Position numbers and translations under genes: made by a program
Source: Gossypium raimondii
Taxonomy: Eukaryota > Streptophyta > Magnoliopsida > Malvales > Malvaceae
Assembly: GCF_025698545.1 (NCBI RefSeq)
Contig: NC_068571.1
Span: forward strand, 42,875,733 to 42,939,732
Direction of reading: 5' to 3'
DNA: 64,000 nucleotides
Shown: positions 24,716 through 36,293 of the stretch, in pieces
Numbering within the stretch: the stretch's first letter is position 1
Layout of the letters: each line of letters starts with the position of its first letter
The notes under the pieces: generated by a model
Told to the model about the DNA's origin: nothing
What the model saw: the letters and a program-made list of their open reading frames with translations, nothing else
Database searches by the model: none

Positions 24716-25230
24716 GTAAACTACACTAAGGATGTTAAATTAGTAGTAAGTTTACGTTTTGGACACTCAACTTTAAAAAGTTCTAAAATAGTCACTAAAT
24801 AATTCGAAAGTTTTTATTTAAGTCGTCATGCTTTTAGAATCATTATTGTATGACATTCTCTGTTCGCATGGCTTGCAACCGAAAGTTCTCCTTCCCCTTC
24901 TTTTATACAATTAATTTTTTCCATGAAACAACTTCAAATATAAAAATTTGCAAATTAAAATCCAAACAATTTTCACATCCAATCTTCAACATTGACCGCT
25001 AGATCGACTTGGGTTTAAAGTATATTCTTCTACTCATTGATAGGTACTGATCCACTGTACCAATCATTAAATCATCACTTGTAACTTGCTAATCGAACTT
25101 TAAAAAACCTAATATTAAAATTACTTAAATAAAAACTTTCAAATAATTCAGTAACCATTATATAACTTTTTAAAACTTAATCATCAAAGCATAAACTTCC
25201 AAATAATTTAATAACATTAAATACAATTTA
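24716..25230. mobile_element. Foldback MITE, Mutator-like terminus
   Basis: The left end GGTAAACTACACTAAGG... GTTTACGTTTTGGACACTCAACTTTAAAAAGTT ... GAAAGTTTTTATTTAAGT is mirrored on the right (about 25,085-25,230), where the reverse complement reads AAGTTTATGCTTTGATGATTAAGTTTTAAAAAGTT ... GAAAGTTTTTATTTAAGT. The middle (about 24,850-25,080) is unrelated filler. TSDs were not resolved. Confidence 0.65.
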
Positions 25231-25989
25231 CACAATTATTTATTAATTAAATAAAAATCCGAATGGATTCAATTTACATAACCACAAATTTTTCAAATCA
25301 ATTTCCGATTTCTCGATTTTGTTTTCCGTTCTTTAACGGCATCCAAATAATGATTGATGGTGCCACATCATGAGCACGTATATAAATATATCCATCTATG
25401 ATCTAATCTATAAATGATATTCAATAATTCTCTATAGTCTGTCCTACTCTATTATTTTATACGCTCAATCAAATTATACAAATTACGTGGGAGTCTACCA
25501 CGAAACCTCTGTGATTGTATTATTTTTTAATACTTATTAAAGAATCAAGATGCGTCCAAAAAATCGAGTGGGTCCAACAAGCTTATGATTTTTTTATTAC
25601 TCTGCTGGGGCCCATCCGGCATCATGCCGACGCCTCCATTTGGCTTAATGGAGAGAGTGAGCTTTACGCATTTTTGCCGCACATCTTAATATCTTATCCG
25701 CTTTTGTTTTAATCTAGGGTTATTTTTACCATATGCCCTTACATGATGGCTTAAATTTTAAATTGATCCTCAAACTTTTAAAATATTTTAATTGAATCCT
25801 TAAAGTATTAGTATTGAATCAATCACGTTGTTTGATTGGTTTAGTCATCACTCTAGATATTCAATGCTAGACCAAGTCGGATGTGAAGCATATTTAAAAC
25901 TCGTAGATTAGATTTTAAACAAGTTTGTCAGTAGCTTGAATCTAAGATGTTAAAAAAATTCAACACCTCTAAATTTAATGCACTTTGTA
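25231..25989. other. Intergenic DNA, no gene recognised
   Basis: A 65-codon frame at 25,515-25,712 has no recognisable motif. A GC-richer patch with GGCCCATCCGGCATCATGCC (about 25,608-25,630) may be a decayed repeat. Confidence 0.45.
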
Positions 25990-26367
25990 AGTAAAAGTAC
26001 CATGGGGGCCATTATATTAGGAGTCGGATTGCATTTTATCCTATATACTAAAAAAATGAGCAATTTAATCTTTGTATGTTGGATCAAAGAGCAATTTGAT
26101 CTTTCAATTAAAAGTTCCATCCAATTCTATTGTTAAAAACTAATCCCTGGATGTCAACATGAGGTATATGTGGCACACCATGTATCACTATCTAATTATT
26201 CCATCAACCATACCAGTTTTTAATAGTATAAATAGATGGACTTTTTAACAAAAAGTACCAAATTGTTTTTTGATCTAACATGTAATGACTGATTTGCCCA
26301 TTTTTTTAGTAAAGGAGGCAAAATACAATATAACAACTAGTATAACGGACTCCATAGTACTTTTGCC
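25990..26367. mobile_element. Foldback MITE, family M1 copy 1, ~10-bp TSD
   Basis: Its ends AGTAAAAGTACCATGG / CCATAGTACTTTTGCC pair, and the inverted arms extend ~150 bp on each side (…GATTGCATTTT-CC…, …GTTAAAAACTA…). The flanks GCACTTTGTA (25,980-25,989) and GCACTTTATA (26,368-26,377) look like a target duplication with one or two later changes. Two relatives lie at 34,206 and 35,183. The 9-10-bp duplications fit Mutator-type MITEs. Confidence 0.8.
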
Positions 26368-26377
26368 GCACTTTATA

Positions 26378-29135
26378 CTGTTCTAATATGTTAAGTCTAA
26401 GTTTTATATTACAAGCACACATGTCTAGATTTTGATCCATTTCTTTTAATAATGTTATATGTAAATTTTGAGGTAATATTTAACATCAAACTGACATCTA
26501 GGCTGATGGAAAACCACCTATTGATGTTAAATATTGAGAGTCAATTACAACGTTTTGAAGGTTAAAACAAATTTAGAATCTAAACTATGGTTTAAGGATG
26601 TGAAGTGCAATTAACCTTTTGTTTCCTTTTTTGATGTGAACCCAATCTGTTATTACATAAAAAAACACAGCTGCCATGTGAACGTATCACAACGGAATCC
26701 AAGTTTAAAGGTTAAATTAAGAAAACCAACCAAATTCTAGACCTAACCTAAACTACAAGAGAATTTAAGGACCGATGCCTAAAAATTTAAAAAGTTAGGG
26801 ATTAAATGTTGATTTATCTATTTTTATAGCGACTTGCAGGTAACTTTTAAGAATCTTTTTACTTTTTAGAGCTCAACTTGCTTATTAACAAAAGTACATT
26901 TTAATTTATTCACAAAGAATAATATTTTGTTTGATATTATTACATGATATATATACAAAATTAAAATATTACATATTGATTTTATCGTTTCAATTAAATT
27001 TTTATTTTTATTTTGCATCCATTTTTAATGAATATATTTGTTATATATTTTTTCATGAATGTATTATAATTTAATTTTTAAGATAAAAAGGTCGAAATCT
27101 ATAGTCTATACTACTATATATATAAAAAAAGTCAGGAGATTTTTCTTTTACACTTATCCTTTGTCTTTTTTACATTACTAATGGTAAAATTTCAATTTTG
27201 ATCAATTTACTTTTTAATTATATAAAATAATTAAATTTTAATTTTGGTCTGAATACTATGCTCAAATGAGATATTTAATTTTATACTTATTTTTTATATA
27301 ATTTAGTACCTCAATCTTTATAATGCCATTAGTTAATCTAAATATTTTATTCTAATTAAAATGTTAATGCAAAATTAAAAATTGTTAATATTATTAATAT
27401 TTGTTAAGTTCAAATCTTTTACAATGTTATTTTTTACATGATTATCGAGTGCTTGTTTTAAATTTTATAATGTCACATTAATTAATTAAAAAATTAAAAT
27501 ATTAATAATTAGATATGAATTTTAAATTGAAGCAAGAGAACTAAATTTTAAAAATAAAAATATGGTTATAACTTTTAAATTTTAATTATTTAATTAAAAA
27601 TAATTAACGAAATTGTTGGAAATCTATAATAAAATATGAAACATATCTTATAAAGTCAATTGAAGGTATCCAATTGTGGATAATGATTGTCAAACTACTT
27701 TTGAAAATGCATCGTCCAATTGTTGGTAAAAGTGTTTCTTCTTAATTTTAGAAAAAGAAAATTAAAGCACAAAAAAAATCTCGAAGCTTATGAAATTAAG
27801 AAGCTGAAAATGACATTAAAATTGACAATTTTCTTCTTTAAAAATTAATTTAGTATTTTTAATTTCCAAATCCTTTTCATTTGGTACGTAATCTTATTAT
27901 AATTGTAACCATTCATATATTTGCGAGGTCTACGTTCATCTATATTATTATAAAATTTATTGGGGACGAAGAAAAGAATATTAAGATATCCAAATTCAAA
28001 TCGTGATGTTTGAATTATTCTTATAATAAAGTTTAAAATTTATTTTTATTTAATTTATAATTATTTTTATGATTAACAATAAAATACTATATAAAAATAT
28101 TATGTAAGAATGTTTGGTAACTGAACTCTTTGAAAATTATACTATACATAAACCCGACGGATAGAGTTGGCGCCACGAGTCAATTCAAGAGTAATTCAAT
28201 TGTAAAAATATTAAAATACTCTTAATTTAAAGGGTAATTAATATTTTATATAAATATTTTCCATCATTTCACACTTTTATATAATCTTCAAATAAAATAA
28301 ATTACAAACATTAGATTCAAACATAAAACCAATAAATTTATATATAAAACTCCTGTCATTTCACTAATAATCATTTGTTAATATATTTTAATATAAAATA
28401 TTTTTATTCTCCCACATCATGTGTTATAAAATCTAATATTTATAAGAAAATTTGAAATTTTACTACAATATCTAAAAGTTATAAAACAAAACTCAATTAC
28501 TTAAAATCTAGTTGTAAAATTACAAAATCTAAAATTAATATGAAAAATTAAAAAAACTAAACAAAATTAATATAAACTATTCGAAAGATCCCAAAAATTG
28601 ACAAACCAAACTCACCTTAAAATTTATTACCAAATTTAAGGTTACAAGTCAAGTGATAACAATCCAATTAATGAACTTATGTAAAAGTTAAACTAAATAA
28701 TAAAAACAAAAATATATTTTTTAAATAGATAAATCTCAAAATTGTATATGAACTTTAGTTTAATATAAAATATTATTCATGAATTTTGATTGTGCAATTT
28801 TATAAATGATATTTTAATTTGATAAAATTCTTATAAATTATTAACACAATTATTGATATAACATCATTTTGTATATATACATTACATATATAAATAACTA
28901 TATTTATCTAATATAAAATAAATTGATGTATTTATTTATTAAATATATATGATTGAATCAAAATTAAAATTTTATGTATATAATTTTATCAAATTATATA
29001 TAATTTCGTGATTTATCCTATCCACTTAAAAGCAATTAATTGAAATAGTTAATGTGTCAAAATATTAATTAATCTTAAAATATCCCAAAAGTGCAAATTG
29101 AATAGAATAGAAACAGCCGTAGCAAATAATAAATA
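26378..29135. other. AT-rich intergenic DNA
   Basis: Long A/T-rich stretches with no trusted coding signal and no clear terminal repeats. It ends at the promoter region of the gene starting at 29,824. Confidence 0.5.
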
Positions 29136-29146
29136 TTTATATAAAC
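29136..29146 (+). promoter_or_regulatory. Possible TATA box of the membrane-protein gene
   Basis: TTTATATAAAC lies about 680 bp upstream of the start codon. The interval 29,170-29,823 would then be a long 5' untranslated region, perhaps with an intron. It contains CT-rich blocks typical of plant leaders. This is a consensus match only. Confidence 0.35.
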
Positions 29147-29823
29147 CCGCTTACAGGCCTCAAATCCCATATACCGCGCAGGTTTCGGTTATTTTCCCCG
29201 GTTTATTGGCTACAAATAAAATTAAAAATAAATAAATTATTTTAAAAAAAAAACAATGTTTTCTTCATAGTTCCTATTTGACCTACTAATTTCCCATTTT
29301 ACCCTTCTTCTTCAACCTCCTCCCTCCAAAGGCAAAAAGCTCACATCCATAAAGCACCAATTTAATTTAATTTGATTTAAATTATTTTATTTTTCTGTTT
29401 TTCGAATTAAATGACGTGATTTCTTTTTTGATTCTTCAAACGCATCCTTCATTTGTGAAAATGAAAATTTTCTTTTCGTTCTTCCTGTTCATTTGATACC
29501 ATTTTTTTTTCAAAATTCTGATTCTTTTCGTATCTTTTATTTTCGATGTGCGTGTCGCTTATTCGTTGATTTTTCGTTTTTTTTGTTCTGTTATGAAGCT
29601 CAATAGTGATTGTTCTTTCATTTCCTCTCACTTTCCTCTTGGAATTCTTTTCATCAATGTCTGTTTTCCCTTCTATCTTTATTCCTATTATTTAAATAAT
29701 GTTGTTGCTTGTTTTCGATATTAATGAGAATTTATGGTTCTTTTTTTTTTTTTTAACTTCCTCGATATGCTAATTGTTAGGCAGTGATTTGCTGTAATTT
29801 GAAATTAAAACAGAGCTTAGAGC

Positions 29824-32800
29824 ATGGTTTTGATGGGGAAACACGATGATGCACGCTCTGTTTTTCCTTTAACAAGTCTCCAGATCGGGTAAATTCATTA
29901 AATTTGAATTAAATTTTTATATTACATTTATTGTTTGTATGCTTTGTTAAAAGTTTTGGCTTCAGCTAGTAGTTCATACATTAATGTTTCGAATAAACTT
30001 CTTAACGCATTATCATTTCCTCCCTAATTACCTTTTTCTGATGAGATTAAATGATTATTTTCATCCCTGGTCCTGGAGTTAATCAATTGATTTGTATTGT
30101 CTGGGTTTTCTGGTTTCCTTATGTCTTATGAGTTTTTGTTGTGTAATGTCTGTTTGCAGGGACTTGCAGGCATATCTTTCGGATCTTAGCCTTTACCTGG
30201 CCATTGAAAGTAACAAATTCTACATTTTGGTGGACAACAGGCCATGGCTGAGGGACTTGGATTCACGGCCAGCTCACTTGTGGTGGCAATTAATGGTTAC
30301 CAAGGTTGTTCTCCACTTTTCTTTTTATAATTGAATTAAGCTATTTATTCAAAGAAGAAGATTATAATTGAATTAAGCTATTTATTATGTATTTACAGTC
30401 CAGGTTATCTCCTTTTGCTAACACCAAAGGTCGTAGGGAGAAAAAAGAGGGGAAGGAAGCTTCTTCCGAATCAAATGCTAAAGATTCGAAAAAGTTAGAG
30501 AGATGGTTCTGTTCAATTGATGCTGCAATGTTGTCTGAACAGAGGGTTTTGCTACCTGTTAAGAAACTGAGAACATCTTTACTCCTTAGCAGTGAGTTGC
30601 ATCGGACATTATATGGCTTCATTGTATTTGAAGTCACGTGGTCAAATGTCCGAGGTATTAACTACTTAAATGAGCTTCAGGTATTTGCTCTTGGATATGC
30701 TCTTTTTTTTTGTTTGTAGTTCACCAACGAGGTCGTTTTATTTAACGTTTCTCATTTGCAGACTGATACCTCTCTGGCCATAGAGGCTAAATCCATGCAA
30801 AGATGGGAATTTGACAGCATCGATCAAGCTGCAAATTCTATATCTTCATGGTTTTCTGGAACATTGTTGGAGCTGTGTCATTTAAAAGAGTACCTGGATT
30901 CAACAACTGGTATGTTCTTGTCATTCATATTCTAAGATACAAGGAGAAAAGTCATCTATATGATTCTTGTGGTGCAACAAATTACCTTTTACTAGCATTT
31001 ATAGCATTTTGAACTGGCAAAACTGTTATAAATGTAGAAATTGCAAACTGGAGATGCATGTTTGCAGGAGCCTTATAGTGTTGTTAAGAGTCAAGTAGGT
31101 GTAGCACAGTTGGAGGGCCAAATCAACTTTATAAATATATAACTAAACGATCACAGTCAAGTCAAACTTTCATTTCAGTAATGCATAAATCTTTACTTTG
31201 TTCTACTACACTCTGTATTCCCTAACAAGGTAATGGAGAGTCATTATCTCTCATTCTCATCATCTCCTCTAGTTTACCTCCTGTTCCCTTTGAACTCAAA
31301 GAAACATTGTTAATAATGGAGAATTCTAGTTGTTATGAGTTAAAAGAGAGGTGAACCTAGAACTTCCTTTGCTGCCAACAACTTAGTGTAGCTCCTGAAC
31401 ACCCCTCTATTGTATCTTTCGCTCGTAAGTAATTTTGAGTTGTATCATGGTGTGAAGCCAGACCATGTACCAAGTCAAGCACTATTAATCCCTGCAGCCT
31501 ATCTCTGTCGGTATGTGGTTTTAGCTTCTGTTTAATTCTTAAAAAGTGTTTTTGTTAGGTTTGCCAGTATCCTTTATTTTTTGTATCAATAGTTTGTTAC
31601 AGTCCTGTCCCCAAAAGCTGTTGAGAAAATAATTTTGAGTTTGGATTTGAATATCTTTAATTGTGACTGGAATTTTATTTTTTCTTCTAGTTTTCTTTTG
31701 CCTCAATATTTGCTGCCCTGGTTTGCCAACTTTTTATTCTTGTACAGGAGCTTTATAGAGCCTTTTAGTCTCTGAATCTTAAACAGGCACTAAAACTTGT
31801 GATTCTACTTTGCCTGTAATAGTATGCTAGAAAGGCATGGGACACCGGAAAGGAGTCATCCTTAATTACACCTGTTTCAATCTTATGCTGTTATTTTGAC
31901 AGCTAATTGGATCAAACTTGCTAATCCTCTTACCTTTGTATATGTGATTGAATAGAAATTGCTAGTTATTCTGGCTTAGCCTACCAAGTTCTTTTATGGA
32001 ATGAACACCATAAACCTGTCAGTTCTCTGCAGTATTGCAGAAAAACTGCTTTGATATAATGACCTGTATGCCGGCATTTCATCTGAATGTGTATGATTGA
32101 TTATTAGGATTTATATTCTATTCTTATAGTTGTCTTATACATTAGGTACTGCTAATTCTATGCTTTCCAAATCAGTACCACGTATTATTTCATGCTTCTT
32201 AGTTGAATTGAGGTGTGGTGCCATCAAGTCTCAGGTTGTTGGTAACAAGTCATTACATTGATCTGATCACATGCAGAAGCTTCCTATAAGCCTTTGCAGT
32301 TTGCACCGTACCTTTTGTAGTTGAAGTTACCCTTATGTCTGTTCACTGCAATAGGTACATGTATTTGGAAAATGGTCCAATAATAAGTCGATGCCTTAAA
32401 TTGGTTATCTGCATATCAATCTATTTATCTTCCATAATGTATATCTCATTTCTGGGCACTTTCAAGACATGATAGTTCTTAGAAGCCTGAAGCTACATTA
32501 TCTCACTTCCCCACCTCAATGCAATCAATTTGATGTGCTTACTGTATTTAATCTGGATTATTTCAGGAGAGGTCTTCCATGACACTGAAGAAGATTTTGA
32601 TGAGGATAATGATGATGGAAATATATATGAGGATAGTTTCAGCACTGAAGAAAATTTTCCGTATGATCATTCTGGCACTTCCGATTTAAGGGTTTACCCT
32701 TCTACTGGGGACTGCGAAACTTTTGAGCCACAAACTCCAATTGGGCCTTATAAGAGAAAAAATGTGACCAAGGCAACTAGTACTGGAGTTGAAGTCGATC

Positions 32801-35728
32801 TACATTGTGGGGAAACCCAAAGGCAAACTGAAAACTCATCCGACAACTCTACTGAAAATGCAGTTGAAGCTACACTGTACAGGGATGTTCTTCTTTTGTT
32901 TAGATTTGATGATAGAGATCTTCCATTTAAATTACAGCAAATAATAACTCCTGATCTGAGGTTACTTCGTTTGTTAGAGGCTGGTCTTCCATCCTGGGTC
33001 CTCTTTCTTCAATCATATCCTGGCTTTTGCCATATCTATCGGCCATGGATGTGCCCTCTGGCCAGAGCTCTATATGTTTTGATTTCAGTCATAACTGTTG
33101 TAATTGGGTTTTATGATTTATACAAAAATGTCCCTGTTCTTAAGGCAACTGCTGCTCGTTTATGTGGGCCACTTTTTGATTGGATAGAAACCTGGGAGAT
33201 GGTATCAAGGATCAAGTACTTGGGAACTATGCTATTTCTACATAATTGTCAGAAGGCTGTGAGGCTGTTTTTGACATTTACGCGTGCTACTCGATCATTT
33301 TTCTCTTTTCTTTGTCTACCACTGGCAGAACCATTTATGGACTTTTTGGACTTCCTTTGGCCAATTTGGAATCTATTCAGTGAGGTAGGTGAAAGCTTCT
33401 TTTCAGTCATATGGATTGTGATTTGTGCTCTCTACAATCTAGTGGAGGATCTCATAGAGACTTTACTGATGCCTATCTGCTTTATTGGCTTAGTTCTTCA
33501 AAATCTCGGTAGGTAATCAGATGATTAAATTTTCTATGCTATTCCCTTATTTAGGGGCATTGGCTTAATATATTAATTATGTTAATAATTCTTATTTCAT
33601 GCTATTACAGCAACTTCCGTCCTGTGTCCTGTCTTTTGGATTCTTTGGGAAATAATATATGCCCCAATACGCCTGTTCCTTGGATTCGCCAGATTTGTGG
33701 CTTTTATTTGTTTCTTCGTCTCTCGTTTGGTTGGAGATATATGGCAATCTTTTAGAAGCATAATTCAATTTGCTTCTGCTACTGAATCTGCAATGAACAG
33801 TAATGAGATTTCCATGTGGCGTTCACTTTGGAATGACATTTTTTCTCAGGTTAGAAGACATTAACGTAACTTGATAAATATATTTCTTTATGTTTATTTA
33901 CATTTCCTTTTCTATGATCTTACAGGTTTTTCGTGCTCTCAGAAGTATATTAAATGGTTTTGTTGCCTTCTTTGCAGCCTGCAATAGACATCGCCTAAGG
34001 TGTTGCATTTTAATCTATCTGCCTCTTTTCTATGTCATATTGATTTTTTGTCGTGACCCTTTATTTTAGATTTTAACTAGAGAGCCAGGCAACTGAAATG
34101 ATGTTTTCAACTAAATTTACCTAGTTATACAAGTTTCAGCAAGTTAGGTAATTAGTTATTCACTACATAAATATTATTAGACTATTTTATCAATGGACAT
34201 TGTGTGGTAAAAGTATCATGGAGCCCTTGTATTAGGAGTCAGATTGCATTTTGCCTCCTCATGGGCAAATTCGTCCCTATACATTAGATCAAAGAACAAA
34301 TTAATCTTTTCTGTTAAAAATTTCATCCATTTGTACTATTAAAAACTAGTGTGGCTTATAAAATAACCAAACAGTGACACGTGTACCTTACGCTAACATA
34401 CAAAGATAAATTTTTAATAGTAGAAATGGTATGGAATTTTTATCAGAAGGATTAATTTGCTCTCCGATTTAATATACAGAGACTAATTTACTTATTTTTT
34501 GAGTAGAGAGTAAAATGCAATTTCACTCCTAGTACAAGAGCTCTCATAGTACTTTTACCAACTTTGTGTACATCTATGATGAGAATGAGTATATCCTTAT
34601 TTGCCCCCTCATTACATTCAATTATCACCCTAAAATATTACTTTCCAATTTCGGTCTAAAATGTATTCAGTAAACCAACTTTTAGGCTTTGCATGATATG
34701 GAAGATGGAAAAAGACTAAAAAAGGAAAATTTATTAATCCCACTTTGTAGCTAAACCGTTACATTAATAAAATTGCCAATCTTCACACTTTTCTCTCCAT
34801 TATACCAACCCAGCCTTGGAATTCTGAATCATATGCCTATGTACTAATGGGTATATTTTTCTTCTATTGATTTTACTATATTCTTGTGATGTACCAATCT
34901 GCATTGTTACTTTTGTGAGTTGTTTGGGATCACATTTCCTTCTACTTTTATATATTCTGCAAAAGACCCATTCTTTAAGTTTTTACTTGCATGAACATTT
35001 TGGTTCCAATGTATACAGCATTTATAATCATGCAAGGCATTTTGTTCAAAGACCATTTGGTGGAGCCACAACATCACAAACCTCAGATCCTAGACGTAGT
35101 AAGTCGGCACATGGAAATATGATGCACCCCCACGTAAGCGATCATATACTTGATCTTTGTTTAATCTATTGCTCTCGTATCCGGAAAAATACTATGAGAC
35201 TACGTAAGAATCAAATTGTATTTTGTTCTTTTTTATTAAAAAATTAGATAAATTAATTCATGTACATTAGATAAAAGAACAAGTTGATCGTATTTGTTAA
35301 AAATTTCATCTATTTTCACTTTTAAAAACTGATGTAATTGACAAAATAGCCAGACAACTGTCATATGTACCTCATTTTGATGTACATAAACCAATTTTTA
35401 ACAATAGAAATAGATGAAAATTTTAATAGAATGACCAGCTTGCTATTTATTCTAATGTACATAGACTGATTTGACCGTTTATCAAATAGAGGAGACAAAA
35501 TATAATTCAACTCCTAATATAAATCCTCCATGGTATTTTTACCTCTCCTCTCCGCATGCTTTTGCATTATATGGCAGACATGAACCATTTTTCTGTCGCT
35601 ACACTTATAGTTCATCAAATCATTCTGTATTTGCTACTCCTTGAGCTGATATTTTCATTATATTTTTACAGTTAGAGATAAGGAGGAGAGTCCATGGTAA
35701 ATCTTGTCCTCCGGCATTGTCATTTTGA
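29824..35728 (+). CDS. Conserved plant membrane protein of unknown function, 9 exons, 688 aa
   Basis: Hand-built spliced model: 29824-29888, 30160-30304, 30399-30680, 30762-30909, 32567-33508, 33611-33849, 33926-33999, 35019-35133, 35672-35728. All junctions are GT-AG, phases agree, and the total of 2067 nt is exactly 689 codons. The start MVLMGKHDD is the first ATG of the open frame. The N-terminal ~210 residues look like a folded soluble domain (SNKFYILVDNRPWL, RPAHLWWQLMVTKSRLSPF). An acidic linker (about 217-245, Asp/Glu-rich) follows, and after about residue 290 come several hydrophobic segments (about 375-398, 488-526, 529-565) suggesting a multi-pass membrane protein. The C-terminus is basic and Ser-rich. 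I do not recognise a named domain. Introns 7 and 8 each hold a family M1 MITE. The gene converges on the zinc-finger gene at 36,294. Confidence 0.85.
34206..34560. mobile_element. Foldback MITE, family M1 copy 2, in intron 7
   Basis: Ends GGTAAAAGTATCATGGAG / CTCTCATAGTACTTTTACC with inverted arms. The flanks ACATTGTGT (34,197-34,205) and ACTTTGTGT (34,561-34,569) resemble a 9-bp duplication with one change. It lies wholly within the intron between exons 7 and 8 of the membrane-protein gene. Confidence 0.85.
35183..35543. mobile_element. Foldback MITE, family M1 copy 3, in intron 8
   Basis: Ends GGAAAAATACTATGAG / CATGGTATTTTTACC with the same internal arms as the other two copies (AAAAATTTCATCTATTTT, ATAGATGAAAATTTT). 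It is more diverged and its target duplication is unclear. It lies in the intron before the last exon. Confidence 0.8.
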
Positions 35729-36293
35729 AAAGCCATTTTGAGTTCGGAAAACGTAAGAAGCTAATCCTTGTTCTGATGAGAGCTAATATTCCGATGCAAA
35801 AATCTTTTAACAACCAATAACATGAATAATCGAAAGCTAACATCAGCCAATCTGATATCAACACTGAGAAAAAAAACCATGGGAAAGGAGGGGAAAAGAA
35901 AATACCACCCGTATAGCTCTTTAGAGGTAATTTCATTCTTTTATTCCTTTTGTGTCTAGGAAGCTGTCTATTTCTCATTCTCACTGTTTCATTAACTTCA
36001 GCTTTCTTTTTGTTTTAATCCTCTATGATATCTAAAAGGTCAGCTTCTAGTTTGTAATTATTATGTATATACACTTTATCTTCATATGATTAATGTAAAT
36101 GTTGTGATGATTGCTCAGTTCATGATGTATGCTAATGCTAACATTAACTGGTCCAGCATACTTGATAATCATAGAGATAGTCTTCACATAATGATCCACT
36201 TGAAATCCCCACATACATGGTTATACAAAATACTTCTGCTGACCAAAATATAATAGCAGTCTTGCGTTATAATACACCTACAAGTGCTGTCCT

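Noticed and set aside
25515-25712. 65-codon frame
   Set aside because: No domain and no promoter; lies among repeats.
30362-30637. 91-codon minus-strand frame
   Set aside because: Antisense shadow of exon 3 of the membrane-protein gene.
35658-35984. 108-codon minus-strand frame
   Set aside because: Overlaps the last exon and 3' region of the membrane-protein gene in antisense; no motif.
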